Assembly: GCA_046290575.1 (NCBI GenBank)
Contig: JBKAGX010000001.1
Location: forward strand, 248,001-312,000
Direction: 5' to 3'
Origin: JANQQJ01 sp046290575
GTDB taxonomy: Bacteria > Pseudomonadota > Alphaproteobacteria > SMXS01
Length of the DNA stretch: 64,000 bases
A model generated the notes under the pieces. That model saw only the letters and a list, made by a program, of their open reading frames with translations. It made no database searches and was not told the origin of the DNA. Each line of letters starts with the position of its first letter. Position 1 is the first letter of the stretch. Shown in pieces: positions 10,495 through 18,498 of this stretch. A program made the translations under genes and the position numbers.

Positions 10495-10998
10495 ATGGCA
10501 GCCTTGGATGCGGCCAGTCAACCTGACGACACACCTGCGTTCTGGAAGTTCCTCGTGGTCGTCGATGAAACGCCGGAATGCGATAACGCGATACGGTTCG
10601 CTGCGCTGCGTGCGGCCAAAACCAATGGCGGGGTCAGTCTGCTCTACATTATCGATCCGCCGGATTTTCAGCACTGGATGTCCGTCGAAGAGGTGATGCG
10701 CGAAGAAGCGCGTGAGGAGGGCCAGTTGCTGCTCGACAAGGCAGCCCAGCGAATCCGTAATGAGGCAGGCATCGAGCCAACCACGATGATCCGCGAAGGT
10801 AAGGCCATCAATGAAATCCTTGATGTCATCAAGGACGACCCCGGCATTCGTATCCTGGTGTTGGCTGCAGGCACCGGAAAGGAAGGCCCCGGCCCGCTGG
10901 TCAGTTCGTTCTCCGGTCAGATGCTGGGCGCCCTGCCCATCGCCATGACCATCGTCCCGGGTCACTTGCCGACGGATCAGATCGACCAGATTACCTGA
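10495..10998 (+). CDS. Universal stress protein (UspA family)
   Basis: 167 residues, single Usp domain. The first strand WKFLVVVDETPECDNAIRFA is the typical Usp opening, and the C-terminal segment GTGKEGPGPLVSSFSGQ is a variant of the G-x2-G-x9-G-(S/T) nucleotide-binding loop, so ATP binding is plausible but not certain. A strong GGGAGGAG ribosome site precedes ATG 10495. It stands alone between a lipoprotein gene and the Nfu gene. Role in stress tolerance is inferred from family only. Confidence 0.9.
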   Translation: MAALDAASQPDDTPAFWKFLVVVDETPECDNAIRFAALRAAKTNGGVSLLYIIDPPDFQHWMSVEEVMREEAREEGQLLLDKAAQRIRNEAGIEPTTMIREGKAINEILDVIKDDPGIRILVLAAGTGKEGPGPLVSSFSGQMLGALPIAMTIVPGHLPTDQIDQIT

Positions 10999-11019
10999 GG
11001 CCCAATGCCACCATCGCGC

Positions 11020-11048
11020 TTGAAAAACCTGCGCATTTGGGACATATA
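11020..11048 (+). promoter_or_regulatory. Candidate sigma70 promoter for the Nfu gene
   Basis: TTGAAA at 11020-11025 and CATATA at 11043-11048 are separated by 17 bp, 32 bp before the Nfu start codon. Position and spacing fit a housekeeping promoter; the match is by eye only. Confidence 0.4.
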
Positions 11049-11080
11049 CTGGACCAAATCAGTCTGAATTGGAGTCTTCG

Positions 11081-11626
11081 ATGTTCATCGAAACCGAAAC
11101 CACGCCGAACCCGGCGACCCTGAAGTTCCTGCCCGGCCGTGACGTGATGGGCGACACGACCGCCAATTTCTCGACGGCCGAGGCCGCCGGTGACTCACCG
11201 CTCGCGCGCCGGCTTTTCGACGTATCCGGCGTCGCGGCGGTTTTTTTCGGCAGTGACTTTGTCACTGTCACGACGGATGGAACGGAGTGGCAGGACCTCA
11301 AACCTGCGGTGCTTGGCGCGATTATGGAGCACTTCACGTCCGGCGAGCCCGTCGTCAAGGCGACTGCTGCGTCGGCCGCCGCGTCTGATGATGACGACGA
11401 TGAGGTTGTGCAACAGATCAAGGAGTTGCTGGACTCGCGGGTCCGTCCGGCGGTTGCCCAGGACGGTGGCGACATTCTCTTCCATGGCTTTGACGACGGG
11501 ATCGTCTACCTGCACATGCAGGGCGCTTGCGCCGGCTGCCCGAGTTCGACGGCGACCCTGAAGCATGGTATCGAAAACCTGCTGAAGCACTTCGTCCCCG
11601 AAGTGAATGAGGTTCGCCCCGTCTAA
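11081..11626 (+). CDS. Nfu/NifU-type Fe-S cluster carrier
   Basis: 181 residues from ATG 11081, chosen because GGAG at 11071-11074 sits 6 bp upstream; an upstream in-frame TTG (11069) adds only four residues. The N-terminal Nfu domain begins MFIETETTPNPATLKFLPG. The C-terminal NifU domain (from about residue 110) contains CAGC, with Cys150 and Cys153 that bridge a [4Fe-4S] cluster between two subunits. It delivers clusters to target apoproteins. An acidic linker (DDDDDE) joins the domains. Confidence 0.95.
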   Translation: MFIETETTPNPATLKFLPGRDVMGDTTANFSTAEAAGDSPLARRLFDVSGVAAVFFGSDFVTVTTDGTEWQDLKPAVLGAIMEHFTSGEPVVKATAASAAASDDDDDEVVQQIKELLDSRVRPAVAQDGGDILFHGFDDGIVYLHMQGACAGCPSSTATLKHGIENLLKHFVPEVNEVRPV

Positions 11627-11668
11627 TCGGACCGGACGACAAATCAATTCGACCTATGGAGGATCGGC

Positions 11669-12262
11669 ATGGCTGACGTGCTGGACGATCAGGCATTTGA
11701 TGTGCTCTTTCGCGACGCCCGGTCGCAAAATCTGTGGCAGGAAGCGCCTGTTAGTGAAGCGAAAATCACCGCGCTTTACGATCTGATGAAGTGGGCCCCG
11801 ACCAGCGCAAATTGTTTTCCCATGCGCACTATTTTTGTGGCCTCCCAGGACGAGAAAGACCGGCTGTCGACCATGGTCATGGAAGGCAATGTCGAGAAGG
11901 TCAAGACGGCTGGCGCGGTCGCGATTATCGGCTACGATCTGGAATTCTACGAAAAGATTCCGCAGCTGTTCCCCCATCAACCCGAGGCGCGTGAGTGGTT
12001 TGCCAATGATGAAGAGGTAGCGTTCACCACGGCGTTCAGGAACGGGACGTTACAGGGCGCTTACTTGATGCTGGCTGCGCGGTCTCTGGGTCTTGATGTT
12101 GGTCCGATGTCTGGTTTTGAAAATGACGCTGTCGACGCCGCCTATTTCGCGGGCACGTCCATCAAATCGAATTTCCTGTGCGCCTTGGGGACCGGTAATC
12201 CTGAAGGACTTTTCGATCGCAGCCCCCGTCCCGCCTTCGACGAGGTCTGCAAGATTTTGTAG
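11669..12262 (+). CDS. RutE-like nitroreductase family flavoprotein
   Basis: 197 residues of the FMN-dependent nitroreductase fold. The segment MKWAPTSANCFPMRTIFV and the later AARSLGLDVGPMSGF match the malonic semialdehyde reductase RutE/HadB subgroup more than classical NfsB. No other rut genes are nearby, so a pyrimidine-catabolism role is not supported by context; it may reduce 3-oxopropanoate or another small carbonyl or nitro compound. GGAGGA ribosome site before ATG 11669; it ends 9 bp before tsaB. Confidence 0.85.
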   Translation: MADVLDDQAFDVLFRDARSQNLWQEAPVSEAKITALYDLMKWAPTSANCFPMRTIFVASQDEKDRLSTMVMEGNVEKVKTAGAVAIIGYDLEFYEKIPQLFPHQPEAREWFANDEEVAFTTAFRNGTLQGAYLMLAARSLGLDVGPMSGFENDAVDAAYFAGTSIKSNFLCALGTGNPEGLFDRSPRPAFDEVCKIL

Positions 12263-12271
12263 ACTGGGTCC

Positions 12272-12940
12272 ATGAACATTCTGGCCTTCGATACCGCGCT
12301 GGGCCGCGGCGGCGTGGCCGTCGTACGGGATGGCGTGTGTCTCGCGCAGACGATCGAGCCGGAACCGCGCCGGCTTGCAGAACAACTGATGCCGATGATC
12401 GAGCGTGCGCTAGACATGTCAGGTCTTGGCTATGAAGACATAGACAGGATTGGCACAACCGTCGGGCCGGGCACGTTTACCGGTCTTCGATTGGGGGTTG
12501 CCGCCGCCCGGGGGCTTTCGCTGGCGGCGGGTATTCCCGTCATTGGCGTTACCACCCTTGAGGCACTGGCTGAAACGGCCATGCAGGAGGTCGAAATCGA
12601 AGAGGCTCTTGCGGTGGCGATCGATGCGCGCCGCGGACAGGTTTATTTTCAAACATTTCTGAAGTCGGCAACCGGTCTCGTGCCGCTGTCTGATCCCTGT
12701 GCCGTTGATCGTCAGGCCGCGCCAGGGCTGGCCCCCAGGGCCCGTGGTATCGCGGTAGGATCCGCTGCCGACGTCCTTGTCGCGTGTGGCCAGCTTGTCC
12801 AGCGACCGGATGTTTCGGCAATTGCACCCGCTGCGATTGCAGAGCTGGCGGTCACCCGCCCTTTGGCGGCCTCATCCGTCAGCCCGCTCTATTTGCGCAG
12901 CCCTGATGCCAAACTTCCCAAACCGGCGGTCCGTCCATGA
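12272..12940 (+). CDS. tsaB: tRNA threonylcarbamoyladenosine biosynthesis protein TsaB
   Basis: 222 residues. It begins MNILAFDTALGRGGVAVV (ASKHA-fold phosphate loop) and includes the family motif GPGTFTGLRLGVAAARGL near residues 67-84. TsaB is the inactive TsaD paralogue that scaffolds the t6A37 tRNA modification complex with TsaD and TsaE. The last four bases ATGA overlap the rimI start, so the two genes are translationally coupled, a common tsaB-rimI pairing. Confidence 0.95.
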   Translation: MNILAFDTALGRGGVAVVRDGVCLAQTIEPEPRRLAEQLMPMIERALDMSGLGYEDIDRIGTTVGPGTFTGLRLGVAAARGLSLAAGIPVIGVTTLEALAETAMQEVEIEEALAVAIDARRGQVYFQTFLKSATGLVPLSDPCAVDRQAAPGLAPRARGIAVGSAADVLVACGQLVQRPDVSAIAPAAIAELAVTRPLAASSVSPLYLRSPDAKLPKPAVRP

Positions 12941-13419
12941 CCGGATTGGTTGACATTGTCGAGGTGGATGCGAATGCCGCGGCGCTTTTGGCTGCACTCC
13001 ATGCTGCATCGTTTTGCCGGCCTGGTGACGAAACCTGGACGGTCAAGTCCTTCGCCGACGTGCTGGGGATGACCGGTACGTTTTGTTTGCTGGCCCGGCG
13101 TGAGCTGGAATCCGGATCCGAACCGGTCGGCTTTGCGGCGTGCCGCGTCGCGGCAGACGACAGCGAGTTGCTCTCTTTGGGTGTCATACCCGGTTACCGC
13201 CATGCAGGGACCGCGCGCGCGCTCGTTGTCCGTTCTATGGAGATCTGCCGTAAGGCCGGTGCGCTTACACTGACGCTTGAAGTAGCGACTGACAATCCGT
13301 CAGCAAAACAACTCTACGAATCCATGGGGTTTGCAGCAATCGGCCGCCGGCCGGCGTACTACCGTCGGCTGCGGGACCAGAGGGTTGATGCCATCACCAT
13401 GCGGCGTCAGCTCGGGTGA
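12937..13419 (+). CDS. rimI: Ribosomal protein S18-alanine N-acetyltransferase (GNAT family)
   Basis: 160 residues of a GNAT domain. The acetyl-CoA pyrophosphate loop appears as VIPGYRHAGTARAL (Q/R-x2-G-x-G/A variant, with Thr in place of the usual Gly), followed by LEVATDNPSAKQLYESMGFAAIGRR, the RimI-type C-terminal signature. It overlaps tsaB by 4 bp. Function in acetylating the S18 N-terminus is assigned from similarity and the tsaB context. Its last 13 bases overlap antiparallel with the TusA-like gene. Confidence 0.88.
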   Translation: MTGLVDIVEVDANAAALLAALHAASFCRPGDETWTVKSFADVLGMTGTFCLLARRELESGSEPVGFAACRVAADDSELLSLGVIPGYRHAGTARALVVRSMEICRKAGALTLTLEVATDNPSAKQLYESMGFAAIGRRPAYYRRLRDQRVDAITMRRQLG

Positions 13420-13655
13420 CGCACGCGAATCCGTAAGAGATAGGTCGAGTCGGTCCCAAGCGGCTCTATTGACAGAACCTCGTGCCCCAGTTCCGCAACT
13501 GATCGCGGGACGTTTTCCAGGGCGTCTCCTTGCCTTAAGATAATGTCGGCGATTTCATTTGGATTCATTTTCTCGAGAAGCAACCGTGTCTTTACGAAAG
13601 TCATCGGGCACGTTTCGCGTGTAATATCCAGCTGATTGTTTGATTTAGAACTCAT
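13407..13655 (-). CDS. TusA/SirA-family sulfur carrier-like protein
   Basis: 82 residues. The segment LDITRETCPMTFVKTRLLLEKM is the TusA signature with the conserved Cys-Pro at the start of the first helix, the persulfide site in TusA. It is slightly divergent: TusA usually has CPxPxxxxK, and here the second proline is replaced (CPMTFVKTR). The gene is convergent with rimI, sharing 13 bp, and divergent from mucR across 105 bp of AT-rich DNA. No tusBCDE genes are nearby, so its sulfur-transfer partner is unknown. Confidence 0.85.
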   Translation of the reverse strand: MSSKSNNQLDITRETCPMTFVKTRLLLEKMNPNEIADIILRQGDALENVPRSVAELGHEVLSIEPLGTDSTYLLRIRVRHPS

Positions 13656-13710
13656 GTTACTGCCATGTAACCAAAGTACACTCTGCTTCTTGCTGTATTA
13701 TTTGATTCAC

Positions 13711-13740
13711 ATTATAAAGCCTCAAACTTACCTTAAACAA
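13711..13740 (-). promoter_or_regulatory. Candidate promoter of the TusA-like gene
   Basis: On the minus strand TTGTTT (13740-13735) and a perfect TATAAT (13716-13711) are spaced 18 bp apart, 56 bp upstream of the gene's ATG. The whole mucR/tusA-like intergenic (13656-13760) is AT-rich, the kind of DNA MucR proteins bind; control by MucR is inference. Confidence 0.4.
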
Positions 13741-13760
13741 ATTCAATTGCAGGTCGACAC

Positions 13761-14189
13761 ATGTCAAATGAACCGGAAGAGAACGTAGAGCGGAGTGAAA
13801 TTCTGGCCTTGACGTCAGATATCGTATCTTCACACGTTGCGAATAATAGCGTTGCGATGGCGGATGTACCGCACTTGATCGAGCAAGTTTTTCAGACTTT
13901 ATCGAAGCTTGGCACCACCGCACCGGAAGTCGCCGTAGAAAAGCCCAAGCCGGCGGTTCCCATTCGCCGTTCGATCACACCGGACTACATCATCTGCCTA
14001 GAAGATGGTAAGAAACTGAAAATGCTCAAGCGGCACCTTCGGACGGCCTATAACATGTCCCCTGAAGAGTACCGTGAGAAGTGGGGGCTGCCGGCGGATT
14101 ATCCGATGGTGGCACCGAATTATGCGGCGCAGCGCCGGACTTTGGCCAAGAAGATTGGCCTGGGCACCAAGCGTAGCCGTAAGCGTTGA
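13761..14189 (+). CDS. mucR: MucR/Ros-family transcriptional regulator
   Basis: 142 residues. The C-terminal half from DYIICLEDGKKLKMLKRHL through EEYREKWGLPADYPMVAP is the Ros/MucR zinc-finger domain of alphaproteobacteria. The N-terminus (residues 1-60) fits the oligomerisation segment. In classical Ros the finger ends with a second His shortly after KRHL; here that stretch reads RTAYNMSPEEY, so one zinc ligand may differ. MucR proteins are H-NS-like silencers of AT-rich promoters controlling exopolysaccharide, motility and cell-cycle genes, and commonly repress their own gene. Confidence 0.93.
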   Translation: MSNEPEENVERSEILALTSDIVSSHVANNSVAMADVPHLIEQVFQTLSKLGTTAPEVAVEKPKPAVPIRRSITPDYIICLEDGKKLKMLKRHLRTAYNMSPEEYREKWGLPADYPMVAPNYAAQRRTLAKKIGLGTKRSRKR

Positions 14190-14242
14190 CCGCGGGGGCA
14201 GGCTCCCTTTCAGCCGGCACCCCGCAAAGGGGGTTAGTTTAA

Positions 14243-14665
14243 ATGCCGGACAGGTTGGAACGCCTGTGTGTCGATAAAGGGATGCGGATGACGGACCAGC
14301 GCCGGGTGATCGCTCGTGTGCTGTCCCAGTCTGATGATCATCCCGATGTGGAGGAATTATACCTCCGGGCTTCAAAGATCGACGACAAGATCAGTATTGC
14401 GACCGTCTATCGGACCGTTCGTCTGTTTGAAGAAGCAGGCATTCTCGAGCGGCACGATTTCGGTGACGGCCGGGCACGGTACGAAGAAGTACCCGAAACC
14501 CATCATGATCATCTGATTGATGTTCAGACGGGCAAGGTCATCGAGTTTCGCAATGAGCAGATTGAAAAACTGCAGGAAGCGGTGGCCCGAGACTTGGGAT
14601 TCAAGCTCGTCGATCATCGGCTTGAACTTTATGCCGTCCCTCTCGACGCGTCAGAAGATGGATAA
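14243..14665 (+). CDS. fur: Ferric uptake regulator family protein (Fur/Mur)
   Basis: 140 residues. Winged-helix DNA-binding domain (residues 1-80, with ISIATVYRTVRLFEEAG) followed by the metal-binding ETHHDHL motif near residue 91, typical of true Fur. There are no Cys-x2-C structural zinc pairs at the C-terminus, as is usual in alphaproteobacterial Fur/Mur, which often respond to manganese. AAGGGGG upstream of ATG 14243 gives the start and is itself part of a small ACCCC/GGGGT hairpin. It is distinct from the Irr gene at 34476. Confidence 0.92.
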   Translation: MPDRLERLCVDKGMRMTDQRRVIARVLSQSDDHPDVEELYLRASKIDDKISIATVYRTVRLFEEAGILERHDFGDGRARYEEVPETHHDHLIDVQTGKVIEFRNEQIEKLQEAVARDLGFKLVDHRLELYAVPLDASEDG

Positions 14666-14700
14666 GGCTCAGCGATCGTGGCGATGGACCGAGTACAGGC

Positions 14701-15498
14701 TTGACCCTGATAAAAGCTTTTTTTAGGGCGGTTGGCTTGGCGTTTTGCTTGCTGCTGGTGCTGCCGGTTCAGCCCTTCCTGCTGTTGATCGGCGGTCGAC
14801 CAGCAGAATATGTGCCCTACTGGTTTTTCTGGATCAGCAACCGGATTATCGGGGCCAAGATCGTCATCCACGGTGTGCCCTCGCGGAACGATCCTGTCCT
14901 GCACGTCGCCAACCATATTTCCTGGCTCGATATTTTTGTCCTGGGGGGGATATTGCGGTCTTCGTTTGTGGCGCGGGCTGATCTGGCGGAATGGCGCCTG
15001 TTCGGGTGGTTATCGAAACTGCGCCGGACGATCTTCATCGATCGTGAGAACAGGGCGAGGTCCAGCGCCCATCTTGAACAGATGATCGAACGGCTGGCCA
15101 AGGGCGATGGCCTGATCCTTTTTCCCGAAGGCACCAGTTCGGACGGCGGACGTGTGCTGCCGTTCAAGAGCAGTCTTTTTGCCGTCGCGGAGCGCTGGAC
15201 CGGCGACAAGCCCTTGACGGTCCAGCCCGTATCTCTCGCTTACACCAGGATCAACAATATGCCGCTGGGCCGCCACTTCCGGCCTTATGTCTGCTGGATC
15301 GGGGATATGGAACTGGGGCCCCACCTGTGGGATTTTCTGAAGATGGGCCGGGTGACTGCGGTGGTGAGCTTCCATGAGCCGGTCACGCTGGAGCAGATTG
15401 AGGGGCGCAAAGCGATGAGCGCATATTGCCATGCAAAGATCGCCCAAGAACTCGAACGGCAGAATGCAGGCCTTGACGATGCCGCCCGGGCAGCTTGA
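14701..15498 (+). CDS. plsC: 1-acyl-sn-glycerol-3-phosphate acyltransferase
   Basis: 265 residues from TTG 14701; no ATG or GTG is available upstream in frame, so a TTG start with a weak ribosome site is the only option for a full N-terminus. One membrane helix occupies residues 8-28 (FRAVGLAFCLLLVLPVQPFL). Acyltransferase block I is NHISWLDIF (catalytic His and Asp) and block III is FPEGTSSDGGRVLPFKSS. It makes phosphatidic acid from lysophosphatidic acid at the inner membrane. A lysophospholipid or ornithine-lipid acyltransferase of the same fold (OlsA) is an alternative. Confidence 0.87.
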   Translation: MTLIKAFFRAVGLAFCLLLVLPVQPFLLLIGGRPAEYVPYWFFWISNRIIGAKIVIHGVPSRNDPVLHVANHISWLDIFVLGGILRSSFVARADLAEWRLFGWLSKLRRTIFIDRENRARSSAHLEQMIERLAKGDGLILFPEGTSSDGGRVLPFKSSLFAVAERWTGDKPLTVQPVSLAYTRINNMPLGRHFRPYVCWIGDMELGPHLWDFLKMGRVTAVVSFHEPVTLEQIEGRKAMSAYCHAKIAQELERQNAGLDDAARAA

Positions 15499-15522
15499 CT
15501 TGTTACGCCCCGTTGATAGGGT
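15495..15522 (+). promoter_or_regulatory. Candidate sigma70 promoter for miaB
   Basis: TTGACT (15495-15500) and TAGGGT (15517-15522), 16 bp apart, overlap the plsC stop codon and sit 30 bp before the miaB ATG. Read by eye; no mapping evidence. Confidence 0.4.
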
Positions 15523-15552
15523 GCGCCGCCTTTTTGACATGAGAGATGTTCG

Positions 15553-16935
15553 ATGACCGCCAAGCGCGTTCATATCAAAACCTATGGCTGCCAGATGAAT
15601 GTTTATGATTCGGCCCGCATGGCTGACGTTCTGGCGCCGATGGGCTATCGCGCGGTCGACGAACCGGATGGCGCCGATCTGGTGATCCTCAACACGTGCC
15701 ATATTCGTGAAAAGGCAGCGGAAAAAGTCTACTCCGAAGTCGGCCGGCTGCGTCGTTTGAAAGACGAAAAAGCTTCGCAAGGGAAGCAGATGCTATTGGC
15801 GGTCGGTGGCTGTGTCGCACAGGCGCAGGGTGCTGAAATGATGCGCCGGGCGCCGTCGATTGATCTGGTGTTTGGTCCCCAGACCTATCAGGACCTGCCA
15901 GCTCTTATCGCACGGGCGGAACGTGACCTGGCAGAAAATGGCCGATCCCGCGTGGTTGCTGTTGACCTTGCGACGGAGGAGAAATTTGACCGTCTGCCCC
16001 AGGAGACAAAGCCGCAGGGTTTCAGCGCGTTTCTCACGATTCAAGAAGGTTGCGACAAATTCTGTACGTTCTGTGTGGTGCCCTACACCAGGGGGGCCGA
16101 ATACTCCCGCTCGGTCGCCGATGTCATAAGCGAAGCGCAGCGGCTGGTCAGCCAGGGTGCTGTGGACGTGACGCTGCTGGGCCAGAACGTCAATGCCTAT
16201 CATGGCGACGATGCCGGCAAAGTGGCGGGCCTGGGGACATTGATGCGCCGCCTGGCCGAGATTGAGGGGCTTGAGCGGATCCGCTACACCACCTCCCATC
16301 CGCGTGACGTGGACGAGGATCTGATCGCCGCGCATCGTGACGTCTCGAAGATCATGCCGTTTCTGCACCTGCCGGTCCAAAGCGGGTCGGACCGCATGCT
16401 CAAGGCAATGAATCGCGGGCACACAGCGGATCAATATAGGGACATCGTTGCCCGGCTGCGGCAGGCGAGGCCGGATCTGGCACTATCCAGTGATTTCATT
16501 GTCGGGTTTCCCGGCGAAACCGATGCCGACTTCCAGGCCACGATGGACCTGGTACACGAGGTCGGCTTCGTGCAGGCCTATTCCTTCAAATACAGCCCCC
16601 GGCCCGGTACGCCGGCGGCCGATCACGACGATCAGGTTCCAGAAAAGGTTAAGTCGCAGCGGCTGTCGATCCTTCAGGCGGAACTGTCGCGGCAACAGGA
16701 TGAGTTCAATAAGGCCAGTATCGGCACCCGGATGCCCGTTCTGTTCGAGCGTGCGGGCCGTCATGCGGGCCAGGTCGCCGGGCGCAGCCCGTTCATGCAG
16801 GCGGTCAGCGCCGACGGCGGCGAGAATGTAAGTAATCTGCTCGGACGTATTTGTACGGTTGAGATCACCGGCGCTTTGCCTAACAGTCTTTCAGGAACAC
16901 TTTGTGATGTTTTGGACCGGCATGCCGCCCAATGA
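15553..16935 (+). CDS. miaB: tRNA-2-methylthio-N6-dimethylallyladenosine synthase
   Basis: 460 residues. The N-terminal methylthiotransferase domain carries Cys13 (YGCQMNVYDS), Cys49 (LNTCHIREKA) and a third Cys in VGGCVAQAQG, which hold the auxiliary [4Fe-4S] cluster. The radical-SAM motif is C-x3-C-x2-C in GCDKFCTFCVVPYTRG, followed by the TRAM domain at the C-terminus. It methylthiolates i6A37 in tRNAs. It heads the miaB-phoH-ybeY-corC-lnt run typical of proteobacteria. Confidence 0.97.
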   Translation: MTAKRVHIKTYGCQMNVYDSARMADVLAPMGYRAVDEPDGADLVILNTCHIREKAAEKVYSEVGRLRRLKDEKASQGKQMLLAVGGCVAQAQGAEMMRRAPSIDLVFGPQTYQDLPALIARAERDLAENGRSRVVAVDLATEEKFDRLPQETKPQGFSAFLTIQEGCDKFCTFCVVPYTRGAEYSRSVADVISEAQRLVSQGAVDVTLLGQNVNAYHGDDAGKVAGLGTLMRRLAEIEGLERIRYTTSHPRDVDEDLIAAHRDVSKIMPFLHLPVQSGSDRMLKAMNRGHTADQYRDIVARLRQARPDLALSSDFIVGFPGETDADFQATMDLVHEVGFVQAYSFKYSPRPGTPAADHDDQVPEKVKSQRLSILQAELSRQQDEFNKASIGTRMPVLFERAGRHAGQVAGRSPFMQAVSADGGENVSNLLGRICTVEITGALPNSLSGTLCDVLDRHAAQ

Positions 16936-16947
16936 CCGAGGAAGCAT

Positions 16948-18003
16948 TTGAATAAGCAGCAACGCCCCGCGACTGCTCATCCCGCGCAAAACCCTCAAGA
17001 AGAGGGCACTCTCGTCATAGATTTTGATGACAACGCGCTGCTTCCGGAACTGTTCGGGGAGTACGATCGCAATCTCGCGCTGATCGAAGACCGGCTTGGT
17101 GTCAGGTTGTCGTCCCGCGGCAACCGCGTATCGATCAGCGGGTCGAAGGACATTGCCAAAACCGCCAAGGCGGTGCTTCGCTCGCTATATGGCCGCCTGC
17201 GCAATGGTCTCGGCGTTAACGCGGGCGACGTGGAGGGCGCGGTGCGCCTGGCGGAAGCAAACGCGGAAAAAGCAGCAGGCGCAGGTGCACCTGTCGATGC
17301 GATCCGCACGCGGCGGCGCGTGATCACGCCGCGCTCGCAGAAGCAGGCTGAATATGTCGCCCGCCTGCGGGACAGTGAACTGGTTTTTGCAACGGGCCCG
17401 GCAGGGACCGGCAAGACCTATCTGGCGGTTGCTGTTGCCGTGGAGCTTTTACAGCAGGGCGTTGTCGATCGTCTGATCCTGTCGCGGCCGGCTGTCGAAG
17501 CGGGCGAGCGGATCGGCTTTTTGCCTGGTGATATGCGTGACAAGATCGACCCCTATCTGCGGCCGCTATACGACGCATTGCATGACATGCAGCCCGGCGA
17601 CCAGGTGGTCAAGGGCATGGCCAATGGCGATATCGAAGTGGCGCCGCTTGGCTTTATGCGCGGGCGCACTTTGTCGAATGCCTTCGTGATTCTTGATGAA
17701 GCGCAGAATACCACACCAATGCAGATGAAGATGTTTCTCACTCGTCTGGGTGAAAATTCCCGGATGGTGGTCTGTGGCGACCCCAGTCAGGTCGACCTGC
17801 CCATGGGCAGCCGCTCCGGCCTGCAGGATGCACTGGAAGTTCTGGGCAAGGTCGATGGCGTCTCTTTCGTCAAGTTCGGCGAAGCCGATGTTGTCCGCCA
17901 CCGGTTGGTAACCCGCATGGTACAGGCCTATAATTCTAGCGAAGAACAAAAGCGCCTCGCTGCGATCAAGCGGCGCAAGCCGGCCGGTGACGCCGCAGAT
18001 TAA
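16948..18003 (+). CDS. phoH: PhoH-like ATPase
   Basis: 351 residues. It begins at TTG 16948, supported by GAGGAAG at 16938-16944 and the 12-bp gap from miaB. Walker A is FATGPAGTGKTYLAVA near residues 148-163; Walker B is FVILDEAQNTTPMQMKMFLTR near 249-269. A KH-like region precedes the ATPase domain. PhoH/YbeZ proteins bind the rRNA-maturation factor YbeY encoded next, so an RNA-processing role is likely though the biochemical activity is poorly defined. Four bases separate it from ybeY. Confidence 0.95.
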   Translation: MNKQQRPATAHPAQNPQEEGTLVIDFDDNALLPELFGEYDRNLALIEDRLGVRLSSRGNRVSISGSKDIAKTAKAVLRSLYGRLRNGLGVNAGDVEGAVRLAEANAEKAAGAGAPVDAIRTRRRVITPRSQKQAEYVARLRDSELVFATGPAGTGKTYLAVAVAVELLQQGVVDRLILSRPAVEAGERIGFLPGDMRDKIDPYLRPLYDALHDMQPGDQVVKGMANGDIEVAPLGFMRGRTLSNAFVILDEAQNTTPMQMKMFLTRLGENSRMVVCGDPSQVDLPMGSRSGLQDALEVLGKVDGVSFVKFGEADVVRHRLVTRMVQAYNSSEEQKRLAAIKRRKPAGDAAD

Positions 18004-18006
18004 GCG

Positions 18007-18498
18007 ATGCTGACTGTGGATATAATGCTGGACGACCAGGCCTGGACCCGGGCCGTCCCGGATCTGGAGAAAATCGTGCATCAGACGCTGATCGCAGCCG
18101 CCGGCGGTCGGGCGAAGGGGTCCGTAAGCGTCCTGTTGACCAACGATGCGCGTCAACGGGCGTTGAACAGGCAATTTCGAAAGCAGGATAAAACCACCAA
18201 CGTGCTGTCATTTCCGTCGGGCATGGCATCGCCGCCATTTGAAGAAGCAGATTCTCTTCTGGGCGATCTCGCGCTCGCGTTCGAGACGCTGGCCGCCGAG
18301 GCTGAAGGCGCCAATCGACCGCTGGCCGACCATCTGGCGCATTTACTGGTACATGGTTTCCTGCATCTTTTAGGTTATGACCACCAGACGGATGCTGAGA
18401 CCAAAGAGATGGAGGGGCTTGAGATTGCGATTCTCAAAACCCTCGACATCCGCGACCCCTATGCCGATGATATCGGCGAGTACGAGGTGAAGGCATGA
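18007..18498 (+). CDS. ybeY: Endoribonuclease YbeY (rRNA maturation factor)
   Basis: 163 residues. The zinc-binding motif H-G-x-L-H-L-x-G-Y-D-H appears intact as HGFLHLLGYDHQ near residues 117-128, and the TTNVLSFP segment typical of the family is near 64-71. YbeY acts in 16S rRNA 3'-end maturation and ribosome quality control. It ends by overlapping the corC start by 4 bp (ATGA). Confidence 0.96.
   Translation: MLTVDIMLDDQAWTRAVPDLEKIVHQTLIAAAGGRAKGSVSVLLTNDARQRALNRQFRKQDKTTNVLSFPSGMASPPFEEADSLLGDLALAFETLAAEAEGANRPLADHLAHLLVHGFLHLLGYDHQTDAETKEMEGLEIAILKTLDIRDPYADDIGEYEVKA

Noticed and set aside
18014..18022. TGTGGATAT, a one-mismatch DnaA box
   Set aside because: Single site within the ybeY coding sequence with no partner boxes.
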